From positions 1 to 64,000 of the forward strand of contig NSJJ01000014.1 in the NCBI GenBank assembly GCA_002632355.1: a stretch of 64,000 nucleotides of DNA, written 5' to 3'. Positions 11,206 to 23,242 of this stretch are shown here, one piece after another. Under the pieces are notes generated by a model that saw nothing but the letters and a program-made list of their open reading frames with translations, ran no database searches and was not told where the DNA came from. The translations under genes were made by a program, and so were the position numbers. Within the stretch, counting starts at the first letter, position 1, and each line of letters begins with the position of its first letter. The DNA is from Sulfuricella denitrificans (GTDB lineage Bacteria; Pseudomonadota; Gammaproteobacteria; Burkholderiales; Sulfuricellaceae).

Positions 11206-12110
11206 CTTTTGGCCATCAGCGCCGTCGCCTCCTCAAGCAGGAATGCCTTGAAACCGGCCGCCACGGGCGAAAGGCGCTTGTTCTGGCGGTGCACCACGAA
11301 CCAGTGGCGCCGGATAGGAAAAGATTCCACGTCCAGAATGACCAGTCTCCCTGTTTCCAGTTCCAGTGCCACCGTGTGCAGGGAAACAATCCCCAAACCC
11401 ATCCTCGCCTGCACCGCCTGCTTGATAGCCTCGTTGGTGCTCATCACCATGCCCGCGTTAATTGCGATGCCATATTCCTGAAATATGCGCTCCATTGCGC
11501 TGCGCGTTCCTGAACCTGACTCGCGCACCAGAAAAGTTTCCGCACCGAGCTGCTGCAGTTCGATCTGTCGGATGCCGACCAGAGGGTGGTCTGGTGCGGC
11601 AATCACTACCAGCGGATTTTCCATGAAAGATTCCGCACTGAGATCCTGTCCTTCCGGCGGCTGACCCATGATCGCCATGTCGGTTTCGTTATTGGCCAGT
11701 TGTTGCAGCAACACTTCGCGGTTGGTCACATCCAGACTGACGGTCACTCCGGTGTGGCGCTGGCAGAAACTGGCCAGCAATTGCAATGCGAAATAATTGG
11801 CGGTGCTGACCACAGTAATTTTCAACTGACCCTGATCCAGTCCTTTCATGCGCGACAACACCGCTTCCATTTCCTCAAGCTGCCCGGCGATCACCCGGCT
11901 GTAATGGAACATTTCCTGGCCGGCTTCGGTAAGAAAAATCTTCTTCCCCATCTGCTCGAACAACGGCAGTCCAACCCCCTCCTCCAGTTGCTTGACCTGC
12001 ATCGACACCGCGGGCTGACTTAAATAAAGCGCCTCGGCGGCACGTGAAAAACTGCGGTGTTTAGCAACCGATTCAAAGACCTTTAACTGGCGCAGCGTCA
12101 GGTGTAGCAT
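11169..12110 (-). CDS. cbbR: LysR-family transcriptional regulator, CbbR-type
   Basis: LTLRQLKVFESVAKHRSFSRAAEALYLSQPAVSMQVKQLE HTH; divergent from cbbM. C-terminus overlaps ntrC convergently. Confidence 0.9.
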   Translation of the reverse strand: MLHLTLRQLKVFESVAKHRSFSRAAEALYLSQPAVSMQVKQLEEGVGLPLFEQMGKKIFLTEAGQEMFHYSRVIAGQLEEMEAVLSRMKGLDQGQLKITVVSTANYFALQLLASFCQRHTGVTVSLDVTNREVLLQQLANNETDMAIMGQPPEGQDLSAESFMENPLVVIAAPDHPLVGIRQIELQQLGAETFLVRESGSGTRSAMERIFQEYGIAINAGMVMSTNEAIKQAVQARMGLGIVSLHTVALELETGRLVILDVESFPIRRHWFVVHRQNKRLSPVAAGFKAFLLEEATALMAKSQASPLSSMPSS

Positions 12111-12142
12111 AAACGTCCAATCTATTATGTATAAGCTTTATC

Positions 12143-12160
12143 TTATGATTATTATCATAA
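12143..12160. promoter_or_regulatory. Candidate CbbR operator palindrome
   Basis: TTATGAT-TATT-ATCATAA, perfect 7-bp arms, in the cbbR-cbbM divergent spacer. Confidence 0.5.
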
Positions 12161-12257
12161 CAACTTAATGTTTCTTATACAAATTGGCGGGTATAGTGCC
12201 CCTTATCGCATCACGACTATTCCTTCGGGAATAACTTTATAACCACAGGAGAAAGTA

Positions 12258-13637
12258 ATGGATCAATCCGCACGTTACGCCGACCTTAGCTTGAAAGAAG
12301 AAGACCTGATCAAGGGCGACAAGCACATCCTCGTCGCTTACCACATGCAACCCGCCACCGGCTACGGTTACCTGGAAGTGGCCGCGCACATTGCCGCCGA
12401 GTCCTCCACCGGCACCAACGTTGAAGTTTCCACCACCGACGACTTCACCAAGGGTGTTGACGCACTGGTGTACTTCATCGATGAAGCCAAGGGCGTGATG
12501 AAAGTCGCCTACCCGAACGACCTGTTCGATCGTAACGTGACCGATGGCCGCGCCATGCTGGTATCGTTCCTGACCCTGGCCATTGGTAACAACCAGGGCA
12601 TGGGTGACGTGAAACACCTGCAGATGCAGGACTTCTATGTTCCGTGGTCGATGCTGCGCCTGTTCGACGGCCCGGCAAAAGACATCACCGACCTGTGGGA
12701 CATTCTCGGTCGTCCGCGCATCGATGGCGGCTACATCGCCGGCACCATCATCAAGCCCAAGCTGGGCCTGCGTCCTGAGCCGTTCGCCAAGGCTGCGTAC
12801 CAGTTCTGGCTGGGTGGCGACTTCATCAAGAACGATGAGCCACAAGGGAACCAGGTTTTCTGCCCGACCAAGAAAGTGATCCCGCTGGTGTACGACGCGA
12901 TGAAGCGCGCCATGGACGAAACCGGTCAGGCCAAGCTGTTCTCCGCCAACATCACTGCTGACGACCATTACGAAATGCTCGCCCGTGCCGATTACATTCT
13001 CGAAACCTTTGGCCCGGATGCAAACAAAGTTGCCTTCCTGGTTGACGGCTATGTGGGCGGTCCAGGCATGATCACCACTGCACGCCGTCAGTACCCGCAA
13101 CAGTACCTGCACTATCACCGTGCCGGTCATGGTGCAGTGACTTCTCCTTCTGCCGTGCGGGGTTACACCGCATTTGTGCTGGCCAAGATGTCGCGTCTGC
13201 AAGGTGCCTCCGGCATCCACGTCGGCACCATGGGCTACGGCAAAATGGAAGGCGGCCGCGACGACCGCAACATCGCCTACATGATTGAGCGTGATTCTGC
13301 AGATGGTCCTTACTACCACCAGGAATGGCACGGCATGAAGCCGACCACCCCGATCATCTCCGGCGGCATGAACGCGCTGCGCCTGCCAGGCTTCTTCGAA
13401 AACCTCGGCCACGGCAACGTGATCAACACCTCCGGTGGCGGCTCCTACGGCCACATCGACAGCCCGGCAGCCGGTGCGATCTCCCTGCGCCAGTCCTACG
13501 AGTGCTGGAAAGCCGGCGCAGACCCGATCGAATTCGCGAAGGAGCACAAGGAATTTGCTCGTGCATTCGAATCCTTCCCGGGCGATGCCGACAAGATTTT
13601 CCCAGGCTGGCGCGAAAAACTGGGCGTGCACAAGTAA
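12258..13637 (+). CDS. cbbM: Ribulose-bisphosphate carboxylase, form II
   Basis: 459 aa; [42 protein letters not shown] form II signatures. Confidence 0.98.
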   Translation: MDQSARYADLSLKEEDLIKGDKHILVAYHMQPATGYGYLEVAAHIAAESSTGTNVEVSTTDDFTKGVDALVYFIDEAKGVMKVAYPNDLFDRNVTDGRAMLVSFLTLAIGNNQGMGDVKHLQMQDFYVPWSMLRLFDGPAKDITDLWDILGRPRIDGGYIAGTIIKPKLGLRPEPFAKAAYQFWLGGDFIKNDEPQGNQVFCPTKKVIPLVYDAMKRAMDETGQAKLFSANITADDHYEMLARADYILETFGPDANKVAFLVDGYVGGPGMITTARRQYPQQYLHYHRAGHGAVTSPSAVRGYTAFVLAKMSRLQGASGIHVGTMGYGKMEGGRDDRNIAYMIERDSADGPYYHQEWHGMKPTTPIISGGMNALRLPGFFENLGHGNVINTSGGGSYGHIDSPAAGAISLRQSYECWKAGADPIEFAKEHKEFARAFESFPGDADKIFPGWREKLGVHK

Positions 13638-13664
13638 GCCTGGTTTGAGGATGTAAAGAAGTGA

Positions 13665-13698
13665 AAAGCGCCCCCACCCGATGGGGGCGTTTTTTTCC
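13665..13698 (+). terminator. Intrinsic terminator downstream of cbbM
   Basis: aaaagcgcccccacccgatgggggcgttttttt. Confidence 0.85.
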
Positions 13699-13741
13699 GG
13701 GTTAAGAAACCCCTTTTTCACGTACGGGTTACGGAGAAAAC

Positions 13742-14545
13742 ATGAGCGACAAAGACCAATACAAGATTCACAAGGAACCTTTCTACCAGCCCCAGAACAA
13801 CGAAGTCCGCCTCTACGAGGCCGCTTACAATGCTCGTCTGCCGGTGATGGTCAAGGGCCCGACCGGCTGTGGCAAATCCCGCTTTGTTGAATACATGGCA
13901 TGGAAACTGGGCAAACCGCTGATTACCGTGGCCTGCAACGAAGACATGACGGCATCCGACCTGGTGGGACGCTATCTGCTCGATGCCAACGGAACCCGCT
14001 GGCTGGACGGCCCGCTGACTACCGCTGCGCGCATCGGCGCCATCTGCTATCTCGATGAAATCGTCGAAGCCCGCCAGGACACCACGGTGGTCATCCATCC
14101 GCTGACCGACCATCGCCGCACCCTGCCGCTGGACAAGAAGGGCGAACTGCTCGAGGCACACCCAGATTTTCAACTGGTGATTTCCTACAACCCGGGTTAC
14201 CAGAGCCTGATGAAGGACCTCAAGCAATCCACCAAGCAGCGTTTTACCGCCTTTGATTTCGACTATCCTGACGCAGAACTGGAAACGGGTATCGTGGCGA
14301 AAGAAACCGGGCTGGATGAAGAAACCACGGCAAAACTGGTCAAGATCGGCGCCACAGCGCGTAACCTCAAGGGCCACGGCCTGGATGAAGGCATTTCGAC
14401 CCGTCTGCTGGTATACGCAGCGACCCTCATCAAGGGCGGTGTGGAGCCGCGCGACGCCTGCCGCATGGCGCTGGTGCGGCCGATCACCGACGATGCCGAC
14501 ATTCGCGATACACTGGATCACGCAATCGACGCGACTTTTGCCTGA
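13742..14545 (+). CDS. cbbQ: CbbQ/NirQ/NorQ-type MoxR AAA+ ATPase (RuBisCO activase)
   Basis: [20 protein letters not shown] Walker A; directly downstream of cbbM. Confidence 0.93.
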   Translation: MSDKDQYKIHKEPFYQPQNNEVRLYEAAYNARLPVMVKGPTGCGKSRFVEYMAWKLGKPLITVACNEDMTASDLVGRYLLDANGTRWLDGPLTTAARIGAICYLDEIVEARQDTTVVIHPLTDHRRTLPLDKKGELLEAHPDFQLVISYNPGYQSLMKDLKQSTKQRFTAFDFDYPDAELETGIVAKETGLDEETTAKLVKIGATARNLKGHGLDEGISTRLLVYAATLIKGGVEPRDACRMALVRPITDDADIRDTLDHAIDATFA

Positions 14546-14556
14546 GGAATCTGACT

Positions 14557-16824
14557 GTGGCTGAAGTGAATACAGAGTACGAACATCCCCTGATGAAGGT
14601 CTACCGCGAGCAGCTCAATTGCGGCTTCCCGCAGGTCCGGGATGTTTTCGATGACTGCATGACGGAAGCCCTGTCCATCCTGTCGAAAGACGGCACGACC
14701 GCCTATCTCGAAACTGCCGGCTTCCTGTGCCGGATGGGACGTGGCGTGGACCCGGTGCTGGCATTCCTCGAGGAATGGCCGTCAACCGCCAAGCGACTGG
14801 GCGAATCCGCGCTGCCTGCAGTGATGGAATTCGTCCACAAGATGAACAAGTCCCCCAACGGCAAGGCCATTGTGCCGTTCCTGCAGACGATGGCAGCAGT
14901 CGCCCGGCGCCTGCCATCCAGGGAACAGGTGCAGGACTACATGGATCTGGCGCTGGATTTCATGAGCCGCACGACCGGATCGATCCACGGCATCCACACC
15001 ACCTTCCCCAGCCCCGGCCTGCCCGAGTTCTTTGCCCAGACCCCTTATCTGCTCAGTCAGATTTCCCTGCAGGGGCTGAAAAACTGGGTAGAGTATGGCG
15101 TCCGCAACTATGGCGACCATCCGGAACGCCAGATCGATTATTTCAGCCTGCAATCGGCGGACAGCAAAGCCGTCATGCAGCGCGAACGGCACGGCACCCT
15201 GCTGGTGGACAACGAACGCAAGCTGGATCTCTACCTGCGCGGACTGTGGGATCATCAGGACTACCTGGTGCCGTACTCACTGGGCTTTGACGAACTGCGC
15301 AAACCCGTCCCCTACTACGACAAGCTCGGCATCCGCATGCCGGACGTGCATGACGACCTCAACGGCATTGCCGGGATTGATCGCTACCGCGCCACACTGG
15401 CCCATGTCATGGGCCACAAGCGCTGGACCACCGCGATCTTTGCCGATAACTTCAGCCCCTTCCAGCGCATGGCAGTCGAATTTTTCGAGGATGCCCGCGT
15501 CGAATTGCTCGCCATACGCAAATACCCGGGCCTGCGCCGCTTGTTCATGGCGCTGCACCCCAAACCGGATGAAAATGCCTGCGACCCGGAAAATACGTCC
15601 TGTTTGCGGCATCGCCTGGCCATGCTGTCGTATGCCCTGCTCGACCCGGCGCATGGCTATCAGGATGCGCATCTCAATGACTTTGTTGCCCGCTTCCACG
15701 AAATCATGGCTGGAGGAGACTCCAGCACCGAAGCCATCGCCGACCTCGCCATCAGCTACGTCGCCAGGACACGCCGCCAGAGCGACCAGCTTGCCAAGGT
15801 CCATTTCGAAAACACCGAGATCGGCTACCGTGACGACAACCGCCACATGTGGCGCTTCCACGAGCAGAGCGACGACGAAGAAATGTTCGACGACCACCGC
15901 AAACTCGAATGGGAAGAGGAACCTACCGGCCTGCCACCGCGCCACTACCCGGAATGGGACTATCTCAGCCAGACCTTCCGCCCGGACTGGGTCAGCGTTT
16001 ACGAGGCACTGCATCCCAAGGGCAATGCCTCGGACATCGACAAGCTGCTGGCGAAGCACGACGCCCTGGCCAAGCGCCTGAAACGCATGCTGGACCTGCT
16101 CAAGCCGCAGGAAAAAGTGCGCATCCGATACCAGGAAGAAGGCAGCGAGCTGGATCTGGATATCGCCCTGCGCTCACTGATCGACTTCAAGAGCGGCGCC
16201 AGCCCAGACCCGCGCATCAACATGAGCCACAAGACCAGCGGACGCGATATTGCCGTGATGCTGCTGCTGGATCTGTCCGAATCCCTCAACGAAAAGGTTG
16301 CGGGTTCCGACCAGACAATCCTGGAGCTTTCGCAGGAAGCCGTTTCGCTCCTGGCCTGGGCGGTGGACAAACTGGGTGATCCCTTCGCCATCGGCGGCTT
16401 TCATTCGAATACCCGCCACGACGTGCGCTACATGCACATCAAGGGCTACAGCGAACAATGGAATGACGACGTGAAGGGACGCCTGGCTGCCATGGACGCC
16501 GCCTTCTCCACCCGCATGGGCGCCGCCATGCGCCATGCCGCGCATTATCTGGAAGCACAGAAAGCGGACAAAAAACTGATGCTCATCCTCACCGACGGTC
16601 AGCCGTCCGATGTGGACACCAAGGACGAGCGCGTGCTGATCGAGGATTCGCGCCAGGCCGTGAAGGAACTGGACCAGAAAGGCATTTACACCTATTGCAT
16701 CAATCTGGACCCGCGAGCGGATGAATACGTCAGCGATATTTTCGGCAAGCAGTACACCGTGGTGGATAACATCCAGCGTCTGCCCGAACGTCTGCCCGAG
16801 CTATTCATGGCATTGACCAAATAA
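14557..16824 (+). CDS. cbbO: CbbO-type vWA domain protein (RuBisCO activation)
   Basis: 755 aa; C-terminal vWA domain with LLLDLSESLNEK MIDAS-like motif; follows cbbQ; GTG start. Confidence 0.92.
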   Translation: MAEVNTEYEHPLMKVYREQLNCGFPQVRDVFDDCMTEALSILSKDGTTAYLETAGFLCRMGRGVDPVLAFLEEWPSTAKRLGESALPAVMEFVHKMNKSPNGKAIVPFLQTMAAVARRLPSREQVQDYMDLALDFMSRTTGSIHGIHTTFPSPGLPEFFAQTPYLLSQISLQGLKNWVEYGVRNYGDHPERQIDYFSLQSADSKAVMQRERHGTLLVDNERKLDLYLRGLWDHQDYLVPYSLGFDELRKPVPYYDKLGIRMPDVHDDLNGIAGIDRYRATLAHVMGHKRWTTAIFADNFSPFQRMAVEFFEDARVELLAIRKYPGLRRLFMALHPKPDENACDPENTSCLRHRLAMLSYALLDPAHGYQDAHLNDFVARFHEIMAGGDSSTEAIADLAISYVARTRRQSDQLAKVHFENTEIGYRDDNRHMWRFHEQSDDEEMFDDHRKLEWEEEPTGLPPRHYPEWDYLSQTFRPDWVSVYEALHPKGNASDIDKLLAKHDALAKRLKRMLDLLKPQEKVRIRYQEEGSELDLDIALRSLIDFKSGASPDPRINMSHKTSGRDIAVMLLLDLSESLNEKVAGSDQTILELSQEAVSLLAWAVDKLGDPFAIGGFHSNTRHDVRYMHIKGYSEQWNDDVKGRLAAMDAAFSTRMGAAMRHAAHYLEAQKADKKLMLILTDGQPSDVDTKDERVLIEDSRQAVKELDQKGIYTYCINLDPRADEYVSDIFGKQYTVVDNIQRLPERLPELFMALTK

Positions 16825-16847
16825 ACCTCTGAAAACCGGATAACACT

Positions 16848-17606
16848 ATGCCCACGGGCTTCTCCGACCATTTTTCAGCTGTTGCCGCTGACTATGCCAG
16901 CTTCCGGCCAGAGTATCCTGCCGGCCTGTTTGCCTGGCTGGCCAGGATGGCGCCAGACCGAAAACTGGCATGGGACTGCGCAGCCGGAAGCGGTCAGGCC
17001 ACGCTTGCGCTGACAGAGCATTTTGACCGGGTCGTTGCAAGCGATGCAAGTCCGGCCCAGATCGCGGCGGCACGCCCGCATCCCGCCGTGGAATATCGCG
17101 TTGCCACTGCCGAAGCGAGCGGCCTGCCTGATTCTTCCGCCGGGCTCATCACAGTCGCCCAGGCACTACACTGGTTTGATCTCGAAAAATTTTATGCGGA
17201 AGCGCAACGCGTGCTCATGCCAAGAGGCATTCTGGCTGTGTGGAGTTACGGCATCAACAGCATGGGAGACACAGACATCGACCATACAGTGCAAGCCTTC
17301 TACTCCGGTACTGTCAGTGCCTACTGGCCGCCAGAAAGAATACTGGTGGAGTCCGGCTATCGCACGCTGCCTTTCCCTTACCCTGAAATGTTGCCACCCC
17401 CTTTTGCCATGGAAGCTGCCTGGACCCTGCCTGAACTGCTGGGCTATTTCCGCAGCTGGTCGGCCACGGCCCGTTTCATTGCGGAACGGGGCCATGACCC
17501 AATACCCGGATTAGGCAAGAAATTGCAGCCATTATGGGGAAACCCGAATACCCGCAGAAAGATCAGATGGCCTCTGTCCACCCGTATCGGCCGCAAACCA
17601 GCCTGA
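16848..17606 (+). CDS. Class I SAM-dependent methyltransferase
   Basis: LAWDCAAGSGQATLAL motif I, DLEKFYAEAQRVLMPRGILAVW. Confidence 0.88.
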   Translation: MPTGFSDHFSAVAADYASFRPEYPAGLFAWLARMAPDRKLAWDCAAGSGQATLALTEHFDRVVASDASPAQIAAARPHPAVEYRVATAEASGLPDSSAGLITVAQALHWFDLEKFYAEAQRVLMPRGILAVWSYGINSMGDTDIDHTVQAFYSGTVSAYWPPERILVESGYRTLPFPYPEMLPPPFAMEAAWTLPELLGYFRSWSATARFIAERGHDPIPGLGKKLQPLWGNPNTRRKIRWPLSTRIGRKPA

Positions 17607-17708
17607 AAGAGAAAGCCCTATGATCTTCGACACGCTTGCACATGCGCCCCCCTTGGCAGTGAAAACAAAACCAGCAAAGAGATTCAGTGAATCATTAAAA
17701 ACCAGGAC

Positions 17709-18419
<711 letters not shown>

Positions 18420-18489
18420 GTCACATTTCAGCCCGCCACAATCCGGGGTAAAATCCGGCCTTATGAATTTTTTATTTTCAGGAATCGCC

Positions 18490-19371
18490 ATGACCGAAGC
18501 ACTGTTCCAATCCGACATCAAGAGCCTCAAACTGCTCAGCCGCGGCAAAGTGCGTGACATCTACGAAGTGGACAAGGAGAAGCTGCTGATCGTCACGACT
18601 GATCGCCTCTCCGCCTTCGACGTCGTGCTGCCCTCCCCCATCCCTGGCAAGGGACAGGTTCTGACCTCCGTTTCCAACTTCTGGTTCGAGAAACTCAAAC
18701 ACATCGTTCCTAACCAGCTCACCGGCGTGGCGCCGGAATCCGTGGTTGCAGAGGGCGAAAAAAGCCAGGTCGCGGGGCGGGCCCTGGTGGTCAAGAAACT
18801 CAAACCCCTGCCAATCGAAGCCATCGTGCGCGGCTACCTGGTCGGTTCGGGCTGGAAGGAATACCAAAAGAGCCAGAGCGTGTGCAGCATCCCGCTTCCC
18901 GCCGGACTGCGCGAAGCCAACAAGTTGCCACAACCGCTGTTTACTCCTTCCACCAAGGCTGAAGTCGGTGCTCACGACGAAAACATCAGCTTTGCCAAGG
19001 CTGAAGAACTGCTCGGCGAGGCACTCGCGGCCAAGGTGCAGGAAGTCGCCATCCGCCTGTATCAGGAAGCAGCAGAGTATGCGACAACCAAAGGCATTAT
19101 CATCGCCGACACCAAATTCGAATTCGGCCTGGATGATGCCGGAACGCTCTACATCATCGACGAGGCCCTGACCCCCGATTCTTCCCGTTTCTGGCCGGCA
19201 GACCAGTACCAACCCGGTTCCAACCCACCCAGTTTCGACAAGCAGTATGTCCGCGACTGGCTCGAATCCATCGGCTGGAACAAGAAACCCCCGGCTCCTG
19301 AACTGCCCGCCGAGGTGGCTGCCAGAACCGGCGAAAAATACCGCGAAGCGCTGGATCGATTGACCAAATAA
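18490..19371 (+). CDS. purC: Phosphoribosylaminoimidazole-succinocarboxamide synthase
   Basis: [35 protein letters not shown] at 18490 within a longer ORF. Confidence 0.96.
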   Translation: MTEALFQSDIKSLKLLSRGKVRDIYEVDKEKLLIVTTDRLSAFDVVLPSPIPGKGQVLTSVSNFWFEKLKHIVPNQLTGVAPESVVAEGEKSQVAGRALVVKKLKPLPIEAIVRGYLVGSGWKEYQKSQSVCSIPLPAGLREANKLPQPLFTPSTKAEVGAHDENISFAKAEELLGEALAAKVQEVAIRLYQEAAEYATTKGIIIADTKFEFGLDDAGTLYIIDEALTPDSSRFWPADQYQPGSNPPSFDKQYVRDWLESIGWNKKPPAPELPAEVAARTGEKYREALDRLTK

Positions 19372-19388
19372 GAAAGGGAGAGCACACC

Positions 19389-19964
19389 ATGGCAACCAAG
19401 AAGCTTGCAGCAAAAAAAACCGTGGCGGGGAAAGCCGTGGCAAATTCAGGAACCACGACAAAACAGCCCATCCTGGTCGGCATCCTGACCGGCAGCCCCA
19501 ACGACCTCCCCACCGTGGTCAAGGTGCGCGATACGCTGACCGAACTCGGGATTGCCAGCGAGATCGTGGTGGCTTCTGCTCACCGGACACCTGACAAGGT
19601 GACAGCCTATATCGAGCGGGCGCATCGGGAAGGCGTTCAGGTCCTGATCGGCTGCGCTGGCATGGCCGCCCATCTGGCCGGCGTGATTGCCGGTCACACC
19701 CGGCTTCCGGTCATCGGCCTGCCGCTTTCAGGCGGGGTGGTTTCCGGGCTGGATGCGCTGCTATCGACAGTGCAGATGCCGCCTGGCGTACCTGTCGCCA
19801 CCGTGGCAGTGGATGGCAGCAAGAATGCCGCCATGCTGGCCGCACGCATCCTGGCGCTGAAATATCCGGCCATCAATCAGGCGCTGGAAAATGCCGCCTC
19901 GAAAGAACGGGCGCGTTACGAACAGAATGCGGATGATGCACTGGCAAAATTGAGCGGCCACTGA
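19389..19964 (+). CDS. purE: N5-carboxyaminoimidazole ribonucleotide mutase
   Basis: [44 protein letters not shown]; Lys/Ala-rich N-terminal extension. Confidence 0.95.
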   Translation: MATKKLAAKKTVAGKAVANSGTTTKQPILVGILTGSPNDLPTVVKVRDTLTELGIASEIVVASAHRTPDKVTAYIERAHREGVQVLIGCAGMAAHLAGVIAGHTRLPVIGLPLSGGVVSGLDALLSTVQMPPGVPVATVAVDGSKNAAMLAARILALKYPAINQALENAASKERARYEQNADDALAKLSGH

Positions 19965-20137
19965 TTCCATGGGCGTTTTCCTTTGCCGCGTATTTATCCG
20001 GCGTTGAAGATGGCTTTTGGAGCAGGGCCTCTGTGAGCGCTATAATGCTGAGTTCTGATACTAAACCGGTACAAAATTTAGCGAACATCACTTAGCTTTC
20101 GAGGTTATTGGCTTTGCGCCGCATTCCCCTCCACACC

Positions 20138-20193
20138 CTTCGATTACGCGGACCGGGGATTTGGACGATACCGACGTTTTGCTATATGGTTAT
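20138..20193 (-). pseudogene. Degenerate inverted fragment of ychF codons ~36-54
   Basis: Minus-strand reading TI*QNVGIVQIPGPRNRRVW vs Ych[20 protein letters not shown]; about 37/57 nt match by hand alignment. Confidence 0.6.
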
Positions 20194-20211
20194 GATATTT
20201 AAAGGATTTAC

Positions 20212-20328
20212 ATGAGTCTCAAATGCGGCATCGTTGGCCTGCCCAATGTCGGCAAGTCCACCCTGTTCAACGCCATCACCAGCGCCGGCATCGCGGCGGA
20301 GAATTACCCCTTTTGCACAAAAGAATAA
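20212..20328 (+). pseudogene. Truncated ychF 5' end (first ~36 codons then stop)
   Basis: [38 protein letters not shown]; 107-bp homology (8 mismatches by eye) to 23957..24063, breaking off after TGCAC. Confidence 0.92.
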
Positions 20329-20774
20329 AAATACAATACCTATCAATACATTGAGTGATTTCGCCGCCTCAACATAGACAAATTCAATACAAAACCAGAG
20401 GAACCTTTCGCAACGGCCACACGTTTGCGAATGCCTTAATTGAAACATATTTTTACTTCTTTGTTGCCCCCTTCTTCCGCACCTTGCGACTCTCACATGA
20501 ACCGTTATCTACTCTGGCTCAAACACCCTTGGTGTCTGGAATAGTGGCAAGATGCCAGCCGGTCGGTGTAGAACTAAAGTCCATTAGACCAAGCGATTCT
20601 CTAAGTTAGAGCAAAACCACTTGTCGTTAAGGCTTTTCAACACCGTCTACATCTCTACTTCTCAAAGCCATCCTGTTTTTAACGACAAATAGGGTTGCAT
20701 CTTTTGAGCGGTGCATGCAAAGTACGGTGAAAGCGCAGGAGTGAAGGCTGGACCTTGTCGTTCAGAATAGCTAC

Positions 20775-20802
20775 TTGACATGTAATAACGCTTGCGTATA
20801 AT
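20775..20802 (+). promoter_or_regulatory. Consensus sigma70 promoter of island cargo
   Basis: TTGACA-N16-TATAAT, 36 bp upstream of the 67-aa ORF. Confidence 0.8.
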
Positions 20803-20837
20803 TTACTGTCGATTTTTATCTCCGCCTTGGGGACAAG

Positions 20838-21041
20838 ATGCCAAATAAAAAAATGCAGATTGAAGAACTCTTTTCTCTAGCAAAAGAGGCGAGTCTGTAT
20901 GGCTCGTTAGAAAATGAATTGCTAAGGTCGGTTGCTGTTGCCCAAGTGACCAGAGAGTCTCGTCGCAAGAAACAATCCACTCAAGCCACTAGCAAAGACG
21001 CTTCGTTCCAAGATAAGCTCCAACTTAGCTACGGCCTATAG
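20838..21041 (+). CDS. Small hypothetical protein (67 aa), island cargo
   Basis: ORF preceded by the consensus promoter and located just upstream of the 717-aa gene; charged, predicted helical by composition. Confidence 0.6.
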   Translation: MPNKKMQIEELFSLAKEASLYGSLENELLRSVAVAQVTRESRRKKQSTQATSKDASFQDKLQLSYGL

Positions 21042-21088
21042 TCCACCCTAGAGGTCTAGGATGGCTCCTGTTTGCCCATGTTGCAAAG

Positions 21089-23242
21089 GTGCTTATGCCT
21101 AGCAGTGATTTGTCGCCTCTTGCTGTCGTTCAGTACAGCAAGAATTACCTGATTGCTTTCGTACGCCATCAAACTGGCTGGGATCAACGAAGCGAAGTTT
21201 CCGACAAGATCCAACTAAACTACCTCTGCAACTATTTGGAGGTGGATCACATCTCCGCTCGAACAATCGTAGTTGAAAACGAATATATCGACCGACACTA
21301 CTTAGAGGACTACTCTGAGTATTACGCTCGATGCTTCCCTTCTCACCCAAGAAAATGCTCAAGAGTACATTTTTTTTCTAATGAATTCGACGAATACCAA
21401 TTCACGTCCGCATTAGAGAGCAATCAAAAACCCTTCATCGAAGCTCTGTCAAAAAACTATATCGGCTTCGTCGTGATACGACCGATTCCGCATACCTTCT
21501 TGGCAAAGCTATGCTTAAAGCGGTATGACGAATTAATATCCAATGCCCAGTGCAAATTAATTGCAAAGAAGATCAAAGTATCGCTCTTTGGAATGTCTCT
21601 CGAAGTGGAGAGCGCTGCATTCTTGGAGCAAGATAAGGTCGTATCAGCTTGCGCGACAAGTGCGTTATGGATGTTCTTTAACGCATCCGGTCATGTGTCT
21701 AATGGAAGCCTGCCCTCTCCAAGTGCGATTACCAAGTCCGCAACTGGGTCGTCACATGAAGGCGCAAGGACATTTCCGACTACCGGATTATCTCCCCCGC
21801 AAGTGGCAAGAAGCCTCAAGCATTTTGGGTATGAACCACTGATAATAGAGCTTGGTTCGGATTGGGGCGAGTTCAAAGAGATCATTTACGGCTATATCAG
21901 CAGCGACATTCCGATTTTGGTCGCAGGTAGCATTTACCAAAAGAGCGCAAATGACTCTATCAAACATGCAGGAAAACATTTGGTCTGCGCGTTGGGCTAT
22001 CGATTAAAAGAGAACGATCCGGCTGGAGACGAGATGCAACTCATCTCGCATAGGATAGAAAAGATCTATGTTCATGACGACAGGTATGGCCCGTATGTTC
22101 GAGTCTCTACTGATCCCGTAAACTTCAATTATGACAATAAGGAACTGGAGGGATTAGAATTTTCTCTTCTGGATGCCAGTGACACGGCGGACTATTTTGT
22201 TCCCGACATGGCCATTGTTGGGGTTTATCACAAAATACGCCTTTCCTATTTCGACATTCGGGATATGTGTGATGCTCTTTATTTGTATTTGCAGGAGACG
22301 AAATCAAAATTCGACCTCCTCCTAGATCAGGATGAAGACTGCGATAACCCAGCAAGAAAACATTTCCGAAGTACTTGTAGCAACATTGGTCGCTTCCTGC
22401 GAGGTGTGTTTGATATTACCCTAACATCCAACACGGAAATCAAGGAAGAACTTCGTTCTAGTAAGGCATTTATAACCTTTAATGGAGCCGCAACAAAATC
22501 AGCCTGCCTCTTGCAAAGTATGCCCAAATACATCTGGAGGTGCCGTATTTGGAAATACCAGGACGACTCGCCTAACGCGCAGTTGTTTACCGATATATTA
22601 TTTGACGCCACGGAAGTGCCTCAAGGGCAGATAATAGTGGGATTCATTTCCTATGATAATGGGGCCGAACGTGTATGGAAGCATATTGAGCAAGCCATTT
22701 GTGGTAACGCCTGGGAAGACTACAGAGTGGATGCCGAAGCAAAACGCGGCATCAGCGGCTTTCTAAAGTTTTTCAGCAAGAGTAAAAACAAGACCTATTT
22801 GAATACGCTATATGGTCCGCTTGGCCTGCCAAGAAGAGACTTGAAATATGGTGAAACAGATAATTTCAACAACATTAGTGCCAGAAGTGACATCCAAGTC
22901 ATTAGAGCAGGCAACACAACATTTTTGCAAACCCTTGACAAGGGAAAACGCCACATCTGGGTAATTAATGAAATTGGTGATTTGGTCCTCGGCGAAAATA
23001 TTTCCAATGGCGATGAATATCAGGGACACCCAACACTGGTTGACGAGAAGCCCGCAAGAATAGGCGGCGAACTGTACTACGCGCCACAGGCGGACAGTTG
23101 GGTGATCAATTTAAGATCAGCCACATATTCAAGTCACATTAAAAGAGGAACAGAGTTGTGGCGCGGCCATCTCGAATCCGTAGTTCGGGAGAACTTTCGA
23201 GGAGAGGTGATAATTGAAAAAACTGAAGAAAGGATGAAATAA
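21089..23242 (+). CDS. Uncharacterised 717-aa protein with putative papain/C39-like cysteine peptidase region
   Basis: Long intact ORF; ordered Cys (VVSACATSALWMF), His (HAGKHLVCALGYR) and Asp (IYVHDDRYGPYV) reminiscent of papain-fold peptidases. GTG 21089 or ATG 21095 start. Confidence 0.75.
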   Translation: MLMPSSDLSPLAVVQYSKNYLIAFVRHQTGWDQRSEVSDKIQLNYLCNYLEVDHISARTIVVENEYIDRHYLEDYSEYYARCFPSHPRKCSRVHFFSNEFDEYQFTSALESNQKPFIEALSKNYIGFVVIRPIPHTFLAKLCLKRYDELISNAQCKLIAKKIKVSLFGMSLEVESAAFLEQDKVVSACATSALWMFFNASGHVSNGSLPSPSAITKSATGSSHEGARTFPTTGLSPPQVARSLKHFGYEPLIIELGSDWGEFKEIIYGYISSDIPILVAGSIYQKSANDSIKHAGKHLVCALGYRLKENDPAGDEMQLISHRIEKIYVHDDRYGPYVRVSTDPVNFNYDNKELEGLEFSLLDASDTADYFVPDMAIVGVYHKIRLSYFDIRDMCDALYLYLQETKSKFDLLLDQDEDCDNPARKHFRSTCSNIGRFLRGVFDITLTSNTEIKEELRSSKAFITFNGAATKSACLLQSMPKYIWRCRIWKYQDDSPNAQLFTDILFDATEVPQGQIIVGFISYDNGAERVWKHIEQAICGNAWEDYRVDAEAKRGISGFLKFFSKSKNKTYLNTLYGPLGLPRRDLKYGETDNFNNISARSDIQVIRAGNTTFLQTLDKGKRHIWVINEIGDLVLGENISNGDEYQGHPTLVDEKPARIGGELYYAPQADSWVINLRSATYSSHIKRGTELWRGHLESVVRENFRGEVIIEKTEERMK

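Noticed and set aside
12237-13721. 494-aa minus-strand ORF antisense to cbbM
   Set aside because: Low-complexity antisense ORF opposite an unmistakable RuBisCO gene.
20182-20496. Minus-strand ORF spanning the truncated ychF copy
   Set aside because: Part of its translation ([16 protein letters not shown]) is simply antisense of ychF 5' sequence, also seen at 23855-24298; not a gene.
21043-21064. Small hairpin ccctagaggtctagg between the 67-aa and 717-aa genes
   Set aside because: Short stem with no T-run; too weak to call a terminator or structured RNA.
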